NCBI RefSeq assembly: GCF_034702125.1
Contig: NW_026944482.1
Location: 62,001 to 126,000 of the forward strand
Source: Engraulis encrasicolus
Lineage: Eukaryota; Chordata; Actinopteri; Clupeiformes; Engraulidae
Direction: 5' to 3'
DNA: 64,000 bases
The translations under genes were made by a program, and so were the position numbers. Under the pieces are notes generated by a model. The model saw only the letters and a program-made list of their open reading frames with translations. It ran no database searches and was not told where the DNA came from. Each line of letters begins with the position of its first letter. The first letter of the stretch is position 1. Shown here one piece after another: positions 34,561 to 46,130 of the stretch.

Positions 34561-36483
34561 ACATTTACTGATGTATAAAGAGGCCCAAGTTAGGCTATAC
34601 AGTATTAGGAAAGTGGAAACAAATATGGGCCACTATAGGTTAGGGTAAAGGCTACCAGAGTTGAGTAGCCTGCAAGGAAAGAACGTCGAGGCTACTCTGT
34701 CCATGTCATTCTGTTGACGCACCAAAACCCTGCTGGTCCCTATCCCCTTTCTGTCGCTAATATAGACCCAGTTAGTAATTGCAGCACGACATAATTATGA
34801 CTTATTATATTATTAGAATAATATTACTATTTATTTAGACCTGCAGTCGGCACAAACAATATTGAATAGTGCGAGGTGAACTTCGTGCACCGTCCGTGGA
34901 GAAGGGAAGAGACCTTTCTGAATCAGGCATGCATTCCTCTCACTTCTCCACATCTCACGCTGTTGGCCGGAATATGCACACTTCTGTTGTCTTCATTTAC
35001 TTTTTAACTTTGTATACAAGCTCTTCTCTAAAGGTGTTGAATATTGCGTCTATAACAGGCACATTACGAATCATTGCCTTATCTCCCTGTCGTTGCTATG
35101 CACGCCGCCAGCATAGCGACAGTATAAAGCAGTGTGAAATATACCGCGCGCCTCGATCTGAAAAACTTTCACTTCCTCAATAAATATAGTCTCCTACAGA
35201 AACACAACCAGGTCTTGTGCCTTGTCTTTAAAATATCGCCACACTTTAGATGTCTTTGTCCGTTTATTGGGCTGATAAGTGGTGCCACTGTTACCTTCAT
35301 CTTTGTTTGACACTGACACTCTCGGACGTGCAGCCCCTGTCATTTTCTCCACTTCTGTTTTCAGCACGTAGGCTACCTCGCGGCTCGCACAAATCACTTT
35401 TTTTCATTGGGCTTCTGTTTAGCACGTCTACCTCGCGGCTCGCGCAAGTCACTTTTTTTTTTTGCGCAAATCACGTAAACGACGGTATGTTGAACACGCC
35501 GACATTACGCAATCGACGTAATTGATTACGTCGAATAGTCGGGACAGCCCTACCTCAGCCACCCCAGACCAACCTGATCCAGAACCATCCCCACCACCCT
35601 CCTTCCCCAAACCCCCCCTCTGCAAACCAGCAAATCCCGGTACCAAGGACAGCCACCTTTAAGGAAACACAGAAAAAGTCGGTCAGGAATGAGGGAAGAT
35701 GCCTAGACCTCCTGGTCCAGAGCCCGAGAGAGCGCATCGGCCATCACGTTTTCCACCCCGCGAATATGGCGGATCAACAGGTGGAATGGCTGCAAAAACA
35801 GTGCCCAGCGCAACAGGCGCTGGTTGGTGGACCCTTTGAAAGACTGCAGAAAAGTGAGAGGGTTGTGATCTGAGTAGACCACAATTGGATGGAGACCCCC
35901 TCCCACATAGACTTCAAAGTGTTGCAGTGCCCAAATTAATGCTAAAGCTTCCTTTTCGATCACAGAGTAATTAAATTGGTATATTATTTTGAAAAAAAGT
36001 TATGTGCACCCCTGGACATATTTTCGTTTGCATTCTTTTTTTAAATAATAGTGGTGAAAATAAGTCCAAAAATAGTTCACTTTGGTATGCAAGCATCAAA
36101 ATTGGCACACTTGTTCATTACAAGCCACTATATCAATGTTTAGCCGGATCACACCGCACTCTCGATTAAAAGGTGCCAAACATAAACAAAAACTGTGTAA
36201 AATTGAAAGAAAAATCTAGAATCTATTAAAAAGAACACAAAGGGGATTTAAGTGTGCAGACATTTTTCTTTCAAAAGCCACTATATCAAAAAAAGGCGTT
36301 GGCCACGGAGAAATCCAAGATGGCGGCCATTTTTCAAGATGGCCGCCCTCGCCACTTGTAATTTCTAATATTAACTGCTATAACTTACAATTAATTCAAG
36401 AAACACAACCCTTTTTACTTCAGAACCTTACTATATATGCCAGAGAGTATGAAAGTGTCAATAACTTGTGTAAAATACCACTT

Positions 36484-36917
36484 TTAAAGGAACAGACCAC
36501 CCTTTTTTGATTTTCACATATTTGCAGTATTTCCCAGCATTGTTCATGAATGTGCATATCATTTTCTCCTCTGTGTTTTCAGTACTTAGATTTATTGGAT
36601 CAGAATTATTAGCATAGCTTAGCATAATCACTGAAAGTAACTGGTATCTTTAGCATCAAGCCACAAGTGATCACTGGACCGAATTAAATTGCTGTTTTAC
36701 ACTCTGGTGAATGTTACATTCATTTTAAAGTGGTTTAGAAGTACATTTGATGGTGTTTTATTTTGTACCATAGACTTGCATTACTATGCCTAATTTGGGT
36801 ATACTGTCAAACGGGGCAATGCAAACACATAGACGAAAATTATATGCACGTTCATGAATAATGCTTGGAGATACTGCAATTATGTGAAAATCAAAAAAGG
36901 GTGGTCTGTTCCTTTAA
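36484..36917. mobile_element. 434-bp MITE, TTAA-flanked
   Basis: Ends TTAAAGGAACAGACCACCC and GGGTGGTCTGTTCCTTTAA, with about 35 bp of terminal inverted repeat. Non-coding. Confidence 0.85.
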
Positions 36918-36974
36918 TGCAAAAACGTGGGTAGGTTGGGGTGTGTGTAGGGGGGCCCATGGAAGAGGTCATTC

Positions 36975-37316
36975 CTAGGGCCCCAAATTTGGTGCTACGC
37001 CCCTGGTTGGTGGGCAGTGGCTGAGCTTAGAGAATATGGGCGTTGCCTGTGGGAAAACATCCCATGTCTGCCATGCGGTCTTCTTCCCTTTATTTCGGAA
37101 TGCTGAGACCACGTCACAACCAGTAAAAGCATGAAAGAACAGCATGCCTTTGGACTTCTCTCCGCCAACAGCGCTGTAAAGGTTGTGAATGCCAATCCAT
37201 CGAAGGCTCTGACCTTGTCCAAACATCAGCCAGAGTTGCTGCAGACCCATGGTTTGAAGAGATGGGAACACACTCAGGCCAATGACAAGGACATCTGTGT
37301 CATTGGCTTTGATTAT
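36975..37316 (-). pseudogene. PIN/FEN-like transposon protein, C-terminal part
   Basis: Minus-strand frame with KANDTDVLVIGL, FFHAFTGCDVVSAF and KGKKTAWQTW. These blocks belong to a widespread transposon-linked protein family seen in fish and invertebrates. The spaced acidic residues (D-x-D, GCD) resemble a PIN/FEN nuclease centre, though that reading is inference. The frame continues from the piece at 39264 after removal of the CACTG element. Confidence 0.6.
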
Positions 37317-39263
37317 CACTGATTCTTGAGAAAGTGGCTAAAACAGGTTGTAATCTTGAAAGAAAAAAACGAAGTGAATTAGAAAATAATATGGTATATC
37401 CTTGTAGACTAAGGTCTTGACTTTTCAGAAATGCACAAGGCCAATCTCCCCATTTTGATTTTTTTTTCAGAAATCAGGTTTTTCTCCGATCATACCTTGT
37501 TTTTTGTCAACACCGTCAGACACAATTAAAAGCAATAAAAAGTGTATTGATTTGGTTGCATTATGTATCTGGAGTTTTTAAGTGATTTTGTGTGTTTTTT
37601 TGGTTCACACATACGGCTTTAAATGTTGAAAATTCACTTTCATTCTATTTTAATACTGCTTCATGTGTTCTAATTTTTTGTGTGTGCTGTCAGACAATGC
37701 TTACTTAATGCCTAAATAGATCAAACAATTTTTTGTAATTTCACAAATATTCGTGTAGGCTTAAATTTGCTATTACTTTGATAATTCAACAACTCCAAAG
37801 GAAAATTTTGTAAGCACATTCATTTAAAATGTCCAAAACTCCTTCTTACGGTGGTGACTTAAGAACTGACGGTGGTGACAGTAATATGAAGGTGGTGAAA
37901 GTGACCTAATTATTAGCCTACCTACATTTAGCAAAATAAATAGCCCTCTCAAGTCAATGACATCTAGCATAAACTTCATTCTTCATTGGTTAGATACTCT
38001 AGGAAGTAGGCCTAGATTATTGAAAATGTGGCATAAACAGGTTTTAAGTTGTTCAAATCCAAAACATAGAGGTGTATTATGATAGATGAAGGTCTTGGCT
38101 GTGCAGTGAATGTATTGGCTAAGCTCCCCATGTTTTACATTTTTCATAAAATGGGCTCTTTCTTGATTTTTTCACCAGCGTCAGACAGAATTAGAAGTAA
38201 AAAAACATGTTTATTGTATTTAAGTGAATTACTTTTACAATTCAACATAATTGTAGATACTTATTGGAAGCATATTCTTAAAACTTGTCAAAACATGTAA
38301 AACACATGCTTTTTTGTGAACTACATCAGATGTCACCACCGTCAGGTTTTGTGACAAAAAACCCTCCAAATGCACCTCAGTGGAGGCTGGAGTATAAGTT
38401 TGGCTCACAACTATTACTAACATGTCTGGTAATGTTTCATGAACCAGCACAATTGAGTAAAATATGGATCAAGATGATGAGCGGAACAAAACCTGACGGT
38501 GGTGACATCTGATGGTGTGAGACAAAAAAGCGCTCTTTTACATATTATGCATTTTTTGCCCACATCAGCCACTTCGTTTTCGCTCTGTTTCTTAGGGACT
38601 TCATGCCGCTTCTGAAAAAGTATATATAATTAACATTAATGTAACATAATACTATTAAAACCCCTGACGGTGTTGACAGTTTATGGTTGGGACAGTACCA
38701 GTGTCCAAACAAATTAACAAATTGAGGAGAAATTAGTAAACTTACAGGAGCTTCAGTGATGGTATTCAGTAGAGTATTCAGTAGAGCTAAAGGTTTGAAA
38801 AGGGGTCCTAAGTAATGACAATGACCTTGTCCATCCCTGATTTTATTGTCTTTTAAAAAAAATCTGACGGTGGTGACCAATATGCTGGACACACTTTGAG
38901 CAATCAGAAAATAATAGTAAATATTGTTTTACACGCACTATGTGCATATCTGCAGAACCACTTCAATATGGACTTTCACATCATGGTGATATTATTCAAT
39001 AATATCAGTGATTTTTACATTTTAAGTCAATTGAAATGATGATGTCTGTCCTTGGGACAGCTGTTTTACAGGGTGTGGGCAGGTTTATAGCCATGAAAAA
39101 TAATAAAATTACACTTAAATATTTCAAACGACTGTACATTTGTGTAACAGACCCCTGGGTCTTTACCTGGATTCATTTTGTTCATGAAAATGTATTTTAT
39201 TTTCAACAGAATTGGCAGTTTATTGCTGAGACATGTTTTAGCCGCTTTCTCAAGAATCAGTGC
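37317..39263. mobile_element. CACTG-ended (EnSpm/CACTA-like) non-autonomous element
   Basis: Ends CACTGATTCTTGAGAAAG and, inverted, the same sequence. TAT stands at 37314-37316 and 39264-39266 (one extra C at 39263), a 3-bp duplication as in CACTA elements. It interrupts the PIN/FEN-like frame, which reads on when one TAT and the insert are left out. It has no transposase but at least seven TGACGGTGGTGAC-type motifs. Confidence 0.75.
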
Positions 39264-39539
39264 TATGACAGATTTACTCCCTTGTGCTACAGCATATCTG
39301 GCATGGACAAAGATGCGGCAGTCTGCCTCCTCCTGCGTACACATGTTCAGTTCAGACAGACTAACTTGAGGTGTGCTGAGTGCCAGGGGTCCTTTGGTCA
39401 CAATAACCATGTTTTGTGCTGGCATCTGACCTATCTTCTCCGCCAGGAAGTGAAACAACTCTGACTTGTTATCATTGTTCCTCAAAAAGTTTTGCCAGTT
39501 TGACGGAAGAGTGTTCCTCTCTGTGACCTTGCGTCTCAT
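39264..39539 (-). pseudogene. PIN/FEN-like transposon protein, N-ward part
   Basis: Minus-strand frame starting MRRKVTERNTLPSNWQNFLR, with CTQEEADCRIFVHARYA near its end. The EEAD acidic cluster and the DTD and GCD motifs of the other piece together resemble the metal-binding residues of PIN/FEN nucleases. The ORF is cut after VIA by the CACTG element; upstream coding sequence was not identified. Confidence 0.6.
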
Positions 39540-40124
39540 CCCTTGACCTCTTTTGGACCTTGTATCTGCTTTCAGACTGGATGGAACATAGACATCAAAG
39601 ATAATGTGTGTTGTCTTGTATACACTTGCATACTCTCTAATCCTCGGCAGAAAATCAAGAGCTGCATAGTCAGAAAATGTTTCAGACTATTTAAATTAGT
39701 TTGTTTAATAATTAATTGTCCAGTAAAGTAGACCAGAGTAAGGGTAATCCGAGTGGTGTTAAACGGTCCCAAAAACTCCTCAATAAATGAAAAAACATAA
39801 CTCTTTAACGCCTGTTGCAGCTAATGAGATAATATTACTTTAATAGAATGACAAATTGACCACATCAAGTCATTTGAAACATTTTAAATAGCTCAGTAAA
39901 GCATATGTTCATGAATATGGTAAAATTGGTCAATGAAGGGCGGCCATCTTGAAAACGGGCAGCCATCTTGGATTTTTGCGTGGCCAACGCCTTTTTATGA
40001 TACAGTGGGCCTTAGAGAATGTCTCTACCAAATCTCATGCTTGCATACCAAAGTGAACTATTCTGGGCTATTTTGACAGTTAGCTGCTGGACTATAAGAG
40101 TAGCCTTTTGCCACGGCCTTAACT

Positions 40125-40340
40125 GTTGTTCTGCGAGGGAACACATGCAGAACTCTCGTAGCCATAACCAACAGAACAGATTAACGTCGACCCACCTGCA
40201 TTTTTGCAGTTTGCTATACGCCTATACATGACTAATCAATGCACCGAGTGTAGCCCAGATGCCACTAAATTATGCCCCAAAACTATAAACTAAACAATGT
40301 CTGCGCAGCCAGGGAGGCTTTTCATCTTATCCGCATTCGT
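40125..40340 (+). repeat. Dispersed repeat R, copy 2
   Basis: Direct repeat of 28310-28500 with an extra ~60 bp; the shared core includes ACAATGTCTGCGCAGCCA. Confidence 0.65.
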
Positions 40341-40353
40341 TCGTTCTCAAGTG

Positions 40354-40356
<3 letters not shown>

Positions 40357-40433
<77 letters not shown>
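40357..40433. repeat. (CT)n(CA)n compound microsatellite
   Basis: About 28 CT units followed by about ten CA units. Confidence 0.95.
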
Positions 40434-40910
40434 GCGCGTGTTCATATAGGCTATTTCATTAGCAAGGATTGTGATTTGTCGCAGGGTGACGGAGTGTTTA
40501 AGAGAAACGTAAATGTGGAGGCAATAGGCTATTTAGTAGGCTATAAGGGCAGCAAAGAGAAGACGGCAGTCTTTTTCCATTTTATTGGCTATCTGGCTTG
40601 TGAGTTTGGCTGGTATCCAACAAGACGAGTCAATTGGCATTAGGTCTTGCGAAGAGTGCAAAGAGTTACGTTACAGGCTACGTCGCGTGTGTGTGTGGGC
40701 GAGAGAGAGAGCACCATCCGCCTCACGCATTGGAGAGTTTTAAAGGTGAAAAGTAGCATGGTGAAAGGTAGCCTGGCATCTTCAGCCTCTTTCGATTTTG
40801 GATTCAGGAGGACAATGGACACTGGTGAAAAAATTATTTAGTTTAATGTGACCTACTAACATTTCCAAAAAATGATAGAATGTTAACAAGCATGTTTTTG
40901 TTCTCTCCAG

Positions 40911-40953
40911 CAAACCAATGAAGACACATGGTTGTTTAAACAACATCCTCTTG
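40911..40953 (+). CDS. Tentative small 5' exon of the NLR gene
   Basis: A strong pyrimidine tract and CTCTCCAG precede 40911, and TTG|GTGAGA follows 40953. An ATG at 40918 would read MKTHGCLNNILL and join the next exon in frame at its phase-0 start. The splice signals are good but such a short leader is not a known hallmark of the family, so it may be chance. Confidence 0.3.
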
Positions 40954-41112
40954 GTGAGACAAAACTTTATCATCTTACACATTTACATCAACTCTAAAAC
41001 ATGCCATCATACTATGGATAGTTTTGTGTCATTCAAAGATAATACTGTAAACTCAATGATTGAAGTAAAATTATTAATGAGCATGCATTTCCTTTCTAAT
41101 GTTTGATCAAAG

Positions 41113-41317
41113 GACTTGGAGAAGAAAGTGATGGTATTCATGAAGCATGAGCTGGAGAAATTTAAGAAACTCCTGAGAAAGGACAACACAAAATTCTATG
41201 ACAAGGGAGAGGATGACAACTACAATGCCAGAGAGGGGGCCCTCAACATTACAGTACATTTCCTACGGAACATGAACCAGACAGACCTGGCTAAGTCACT
41301 GGAGAAAAAAATAATTG
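41113..41317 (+). CDS. Fish NLR, PYD-like (death-fold) N-terminal exon
   Basis: Acceptor AAAG before 41113 and donor TTG|GTAAAA after 41317 bound 68 codons plus one base. The product starts DLEKKVMVFMKHELEKFKKL and contains AREGALNITVHFLRNMNQTD, the helical pattern of the PYD-like segment that precedes FISNA in fish NLR proteins. The overhanging G joins GT at 48050 to make Gly, giving an in-frame link to the FISNA exon 6.7 kb downstream. Such domains mediate homotypic contacts with adaptor proteins such as ASC; for this gene that is inference. The true start exon is uncertain. Confidence 0.85.
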
Positions 41318-41638
41318 GTAAAAAAATATTTTTAGTTTACATTTTAGTAGTCCAGGAGCCTCATGTACGAAGCTCACTTACGGACAAAAAATTTACTTAA
41401 CACATTCACTACCAAGTCACGTAAAAATACGTTTAGCCTCCCATGTGTTGGCTCCCAAACCGTAAAATTATGTTATCACGTTCTAATGCACATTCTGTGT
41501 GATTTTCGTAATAATGTGATGAACAGAACTGACATAGATCATGAAAACCTACCAAGTCAAAATTCCTACAAAGTCAGGATGTGGATATTTCATCATCTGT
41601 GCATTTTATTACACACAGTATTTGAGTTTTATTATAGC

Positions 41639-42545
41639 CATGGGCGCCGTCAGGGGGGGGGAAGGTGGTACTGATTCAAACGGCCCAGACCAACACAGCA
41701 TGGACCAAACGGCCCACGGATGGCAATCAATAAAAAAAAATATTTTTTCCAGAAATGTCAAATTACAAAGAAATAGTAATTGGAAATACGTATTAAACCC
41801 ACAACTATCGATTTCCATAACGTTTTCGTCAGTTCTTTATTATATTGTCATTTACCCTTCCCCCTGAGCTCTTGCAAAATGGTGCGGTTCAAACTGACAA
41901 CGCGCGAGGCGTTGAATCGGACAGCATCCGAAAAATGCTGGCAGCAGGAGTACAGAGCGACTGAGGTCTTAGGCGTGGGCTAACCCATAGAATGTTAGTA
42001 ATATACAATCTATGTGTTAATCACATGATGGTGAGCTGGTGGTGACAGAGTAATGTAGTCAGGTTGGCAAAAACTCAAGGAAAGACGGGAGAAAGACGAG
42101 AGGGCCAGAAGAGGCAGGCAACTGGTCACTCAAATTTTCTCCAAGAAAGAAGGTATGCTCACTCAATGACATTTTCAAACGCTATCAAATGGTAAGAATC
42201 CTTGGATTAGCCTCCAAGAGAGCATGTTAGCACATTTCCTATGCCTATTTAAAAACTCCACCTTTATCGTCAACGGCAAAAGTGATAAACTATGACCCTC
42301 CAAACGTAATACTTTCCTGACGACCATGACCTACTGCCGAAGCGATTGCATCAGGGCTGAAAAATCTTTTCTTTGTGGGGATCAAGTGAAATCTTAACCA
42401 CAGAGTGGTGGGCAAATGTGAAAGCAACCACCCTTTTGGCCACCGTCTTCACTCAGATGTTGGTAAATTGAATAGAAGAATTGCATAGGCCTAGGCCCAA
42501 AATTGTAATCTTTCATAGGGCCCAAAATTCCTGGCGGCGCCCCTG
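41639..42545. mobile_element. 907-bp non-autonomous hAT in the NLR intron, perfect 8-bp target duplication
   Basis: Begins CATGGGCGCCGTCAGG and ends CCTGGCGGCGCCCCTG. ATTATAGC flanks both sides (41631-41638 and 42546-42553). No transposase. Confidence 0.9.
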
Positions 42546-42553
42546 ATTATAGC

Positions 42554-43817
42554 GAATCAAATCACTTCCTGATCACGTCACGTCACGTCTCCATTTACTT
42601 CCTAGAGCATCAAGACAAAACATGTCCTGTCAGCACAGCCCTTGCTAGCTAGCCTGTTCCTAAACATATGATGGAAGGATAAGGAGTTTTGCTGCCATCA
42701 AGATAGGTGTAAAATGGAAGGTTGTAATGAAAAACAGCATGCAACACAGCAGGAAGTAACCTAATTTTGGGTGAGTACTTTGGCACGTCTACTTTTATCT
42801 ACAGAACGAAAACTGCCAGTCCAGTGACATTAGCTAGCTGGCGTTTCAGATTGCCTGATCAGGTGATTTTTGCATCAAAATAGTTTACTTGGAAGCTACT
42901 GGAGTTGTTCTTCAGGCGTGAAAATGCATTTAGACCCGCAATTTAAACTCGGAGAGTCAGAGCGCACCCGTGACAAAAAAGGCTTTATCTCAGTTCGAAT
43001 GTTGAAAATCGCTATTTTTACCTAAACCAGTGCTCGCTTAAAGTGAAATAACTTCGGAATGGAATAAGCTAGAAACAAACCGTAAAAATATACAGACAGC
43101 TGAGATTTTGGGCTTTCGAGCAAGCCCTGACATGTGTCTGTGGGTTGAAGACAAAATATTAGGTAGCTGTTCAAATAATGACAAAAAAATTATGAAATTG
43201 GCTGGGAGTCTACAGCTAAATTCCAAAAAACGGCTGGTATTGAATGTGTTAAGTTGTTCTCCATGGACACGTAAAAATGTAAACTGACTAGACGTGGAAA
43301 ACTGCGGATCTCCGCGCAAATTTCAGAGTTGCCATGGAAGTTGCCGTAAGCCCATTTCTGTTGCATTTTGTCATTTTGGCGGCAGATAAATGTGCTGTAC
43401 CACATGTGCTGTAAGCGGTCATGGAACACAGGAAATATGACAAAAACTACTGTCAGTCAAACATGGATTTGAATATTGAGGCGCGTGATAGAAAAAAGAA
43501 AGCCACTTCCACCATATCGAGACACAGTGACAGCTAGTTAAAATTAAACAGACTCATTAAACTATCCTGGAATTACAACGGTTGGAGGCCCATGAGCAGT
43601 ATTGCTTCAAGAATTGGCAGCTATTAAACATTGAATATTTTCAGGACACGGCCTCTGTGTGTCTTTCTCGCATTTGTTGGAAATATCTTCATCGCAGCGC
43701 ATCTTGTCTTTATCTTTTAACAGGCAACTGTAAAATCAGTCCATCAATTAACAGGTGAATTTTGGCTACATAGTGCAATATCTTAGCTCCGAAATATAAA
43801 GGAATCGATCAGTTTGT
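42554..43817. other. NLR intron, no recognised element
   Basis: AT-rich intron sequence without supported coding or repeat structure. Confidence 0.5.
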
Positions 43818-43993
43818 GATACAAGCATGAAAATTGGTATACATATAGCCAAAGGCATTCCAAAAGGATCTGGATATGGAGGCGTCATGAGTTTTCAACA
43901 TTTTTCAAAATGGCTGCCAGCAACAACTGTTTTCTTATGAGTAATGGATATAATATGATATTTAGGACATATTTACCATTCATACTACTTGGT

Positions 43994-45574
43994 AAATGTC
44001 TTATGGATAATTGCAAAGTTGTCATGAATATTCAAGATAGCGGCCATTTTCAAGATGGCCCCCATTTTCAAGATGGCAGCCGTTCCTTGATGAATGTCGG
44101 ATATAGGTGATATCAGTGTCAAATCAGTCATTTATTAGGATGTCGAATTCTGAAATTTTGCAACTTTGGAATTGACCAGAGACTTCCTTTTATCTCACTC
44201 CATACTTAATGTACAGTATAGTATCACTGTTACCAATATCACTTATATTTAGTAGAGTCGGTTAAGGGTTATACCTTTACAGAAGTGACAAAAGCACCAA
44301 ACTTTGCATGATGTTTCTTTAGGGTATATGCTTTAATTCTAGCCTAGGAGCCCTTGGGGAAAAAAATGTCTATCATGTCATACAATATGTAATGTTGTGT
44401 AATGTATTACATTGTTATTACATGACATTATACTTAGCTGACAAGGTTAATATTGTCCTCAGCAGAGATGAAGCAAGGGCAGTGGTAGCCTGCTTGACCA
44501 GATTGATGAAAACTACAAAATTGTACATAGTATGGGTACGTCTGTGCTTACATGCTTGACAGCAAATGTAACATTGTGAACGATTTGAGAAGATTCTTGG
44601 TCTGAATTAAAATGAGCATTGCCCACACTAAAACTATGGTGAGAATAGACTGCTGCTAATGCTTACTCAGCAGCATCTGAATGGGGAAGTGTCAGTGCAA
44701 GATGTCCAAGGTAGCAGGTTCTCCATCCTCTAATTTCCATAACAGATATTTTTTATTTGTATGCGAGAGGGTAAAGGACAGGATCTTTCCAAATGTCTTA
44801 TGGATAATTGTAAAGTTGTCATGAATATTCAAGATGGCGGCTGCCATTTTCAATATGGCCCCCATTTTCAAGATGGCAGCCGTTCCTTGTATGAATGTCG
44901 GATATAGGTGATATCAGTGTCAAATCAGTCATTTATTAGGATGTCGAATTCTGAAATTTTGCAACTTTGGAATTGACCAAAGGCTTCCTCTTATCACACT
45001 CCATACTTAATGTAGCCTACAGTATAGTATCACTGTTACCAATATCACCTATATTGAGTAGTCGGTTAAGGGTTTTACCTTTACAGAAGTGACAAAAGCA
45101 CCAAACTTTGGTGTTTATTTAGGGTATATGCTGTAATTCTAGCCTAGGAGCCCTTGAAAAAAAGGTCTACCATGACATATACATCATGTCATGTTGTGTA
45201 ATGCATTACATTGTAATTACTTGACATTATTCTTAGCTGACAATGTTAATATAGTCCTCAGCAGAGATGAAGCAAGGGCAGCAGTGCTAGTCTGCTTGAC
45301 CAGATTGATGAAACTACAAAAATGTACATAGTTACACGCTTTACAGCAAATGGAACATTGTGAATGATTTGAGAAGATTCTTGTTCTGAATTAAAATGAG
45401 CATTGCCCACACTAAAACTATGGTGAGAATAGACTGCTGCTAATGCTTACTCAGCAGCATCTGAATGGGGAAGTGTCAGTGCAAGATGTCCAAGGTAGCA
45501 GGTTCTCCATCCTCTAATTTCCATAACAGATATTTTTTATTCGTATGCGAGAGGGTAAAGGACAGGATCTTTCC
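43994..45574. repeat. Tandem duplication, 797-bp period
   Basis: AAATGTCTTATGGATAATTG starts at 43994 and again at 44791. The two copies run in parallel to the GGACAGGATCTTTCC end, with a few percent differences and small indels. Confidence 0.9.
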
Positions 45575-46130
45575 ATTATGTGTGAACCTATAAGATCACC
45601 TAATTCATTTTCACAAGTAGCATTGTGCATATACTGAGTGCATTTCAGTCATCTGAATGGCATTAGGCCTACAGATTACTCAATATACATGTACTATGGC
45701 TTCAGTTCAAATTAAATGGAAATGATTTCTAAGTAGGTGTTGAGTAAGTAGGCAGAGGTAAATTGTTTTTTTTCTGAATTTGCGTACTTTTTCTGAATTT
45801 GCGTACTTAATTTTGAGTACTTCAATTGCTATCAAAACTGACAACTGATGGACAACATGTACCGTAGGTCTTTGCCACCCTTACAATATAGGGGGAATAT
45901 CTATATAAAACAACAATTCTCATATGCTATATACAATAAAAGTAAATCATTACCTATACTCATTTTCTTGATATGCAAGGCACACAAATAGACTGGGAGG
46001 AAGAATAGTCTACCATCTAACCTTCAAGATTTTTAGTGGTAACGGTAACATAACTCATTCCCACTACACCTTTTTGCATCATATTGCACATGACTTCAGA
46101 ATACTCAGTTGTTTCAGTTCTATTTAGTTG

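Larger units (their letters stand above)
33264..35552. mobile_element. hAT element with perfect 8-bp target duplication
   Basis: Ends TAGGGCTGTCCC and GGGACAGCCCTA. CCTCAGCC flanks both sides (33256-33263 and 35553-35560), and the gypsy sequence continues across the joint. No transposase remains; the interior is occupied by a LINE 3' end and TG tracts. Confidence 0.9.
32905..35982 (-). mobile_element. Second Ty3/gypsy copy, 3' part, tail-to-tail with the first
   Basis: On the minus strand it comprises the end of RNase H (35963-35703, stop TAG), the 3' untranslated region, a polypurine tract and a truncated LTR (about 33117-32905). It lacks everything upstream of RNase H and the last part of the LTR. 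It is split by the hAT at 33264-35552. Confidence 0.85.
28597..36014 (+). mobile_element. Outer hAT element, split by retrotransposons
   Basis: Left end CAGGGGTGCACATAACTGG, right end inverted AGTTATGTGCACCCCTG. Flanking octamers GATATATG and GACATATT agree in six of eight positions, consistent with an old hAT target duplication. Most of the 7.4 kb between the ends is later insertion. A short degenerate frame at 28732 (MSKKKQTT then a stop) may be the start of its transposase. Confidence 0.65.
36055..40078 (-). mobile_element. 4-kb inverted-repeat transposon with PIN/FEN-like ORF
   Basis: Left end contains AGTTCACTTTGGTATGCAAG and the right end its inverse. Subterminal AAGATGGCGGCC motifs lie at both ends (36311-36352 and 39940-39972). 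Inside, on the minus strand, lies a coding region broken by a CACTG-ended insertion and a MITE. The boundaries are approximate to about 20 bp. Confidence 0.65.
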
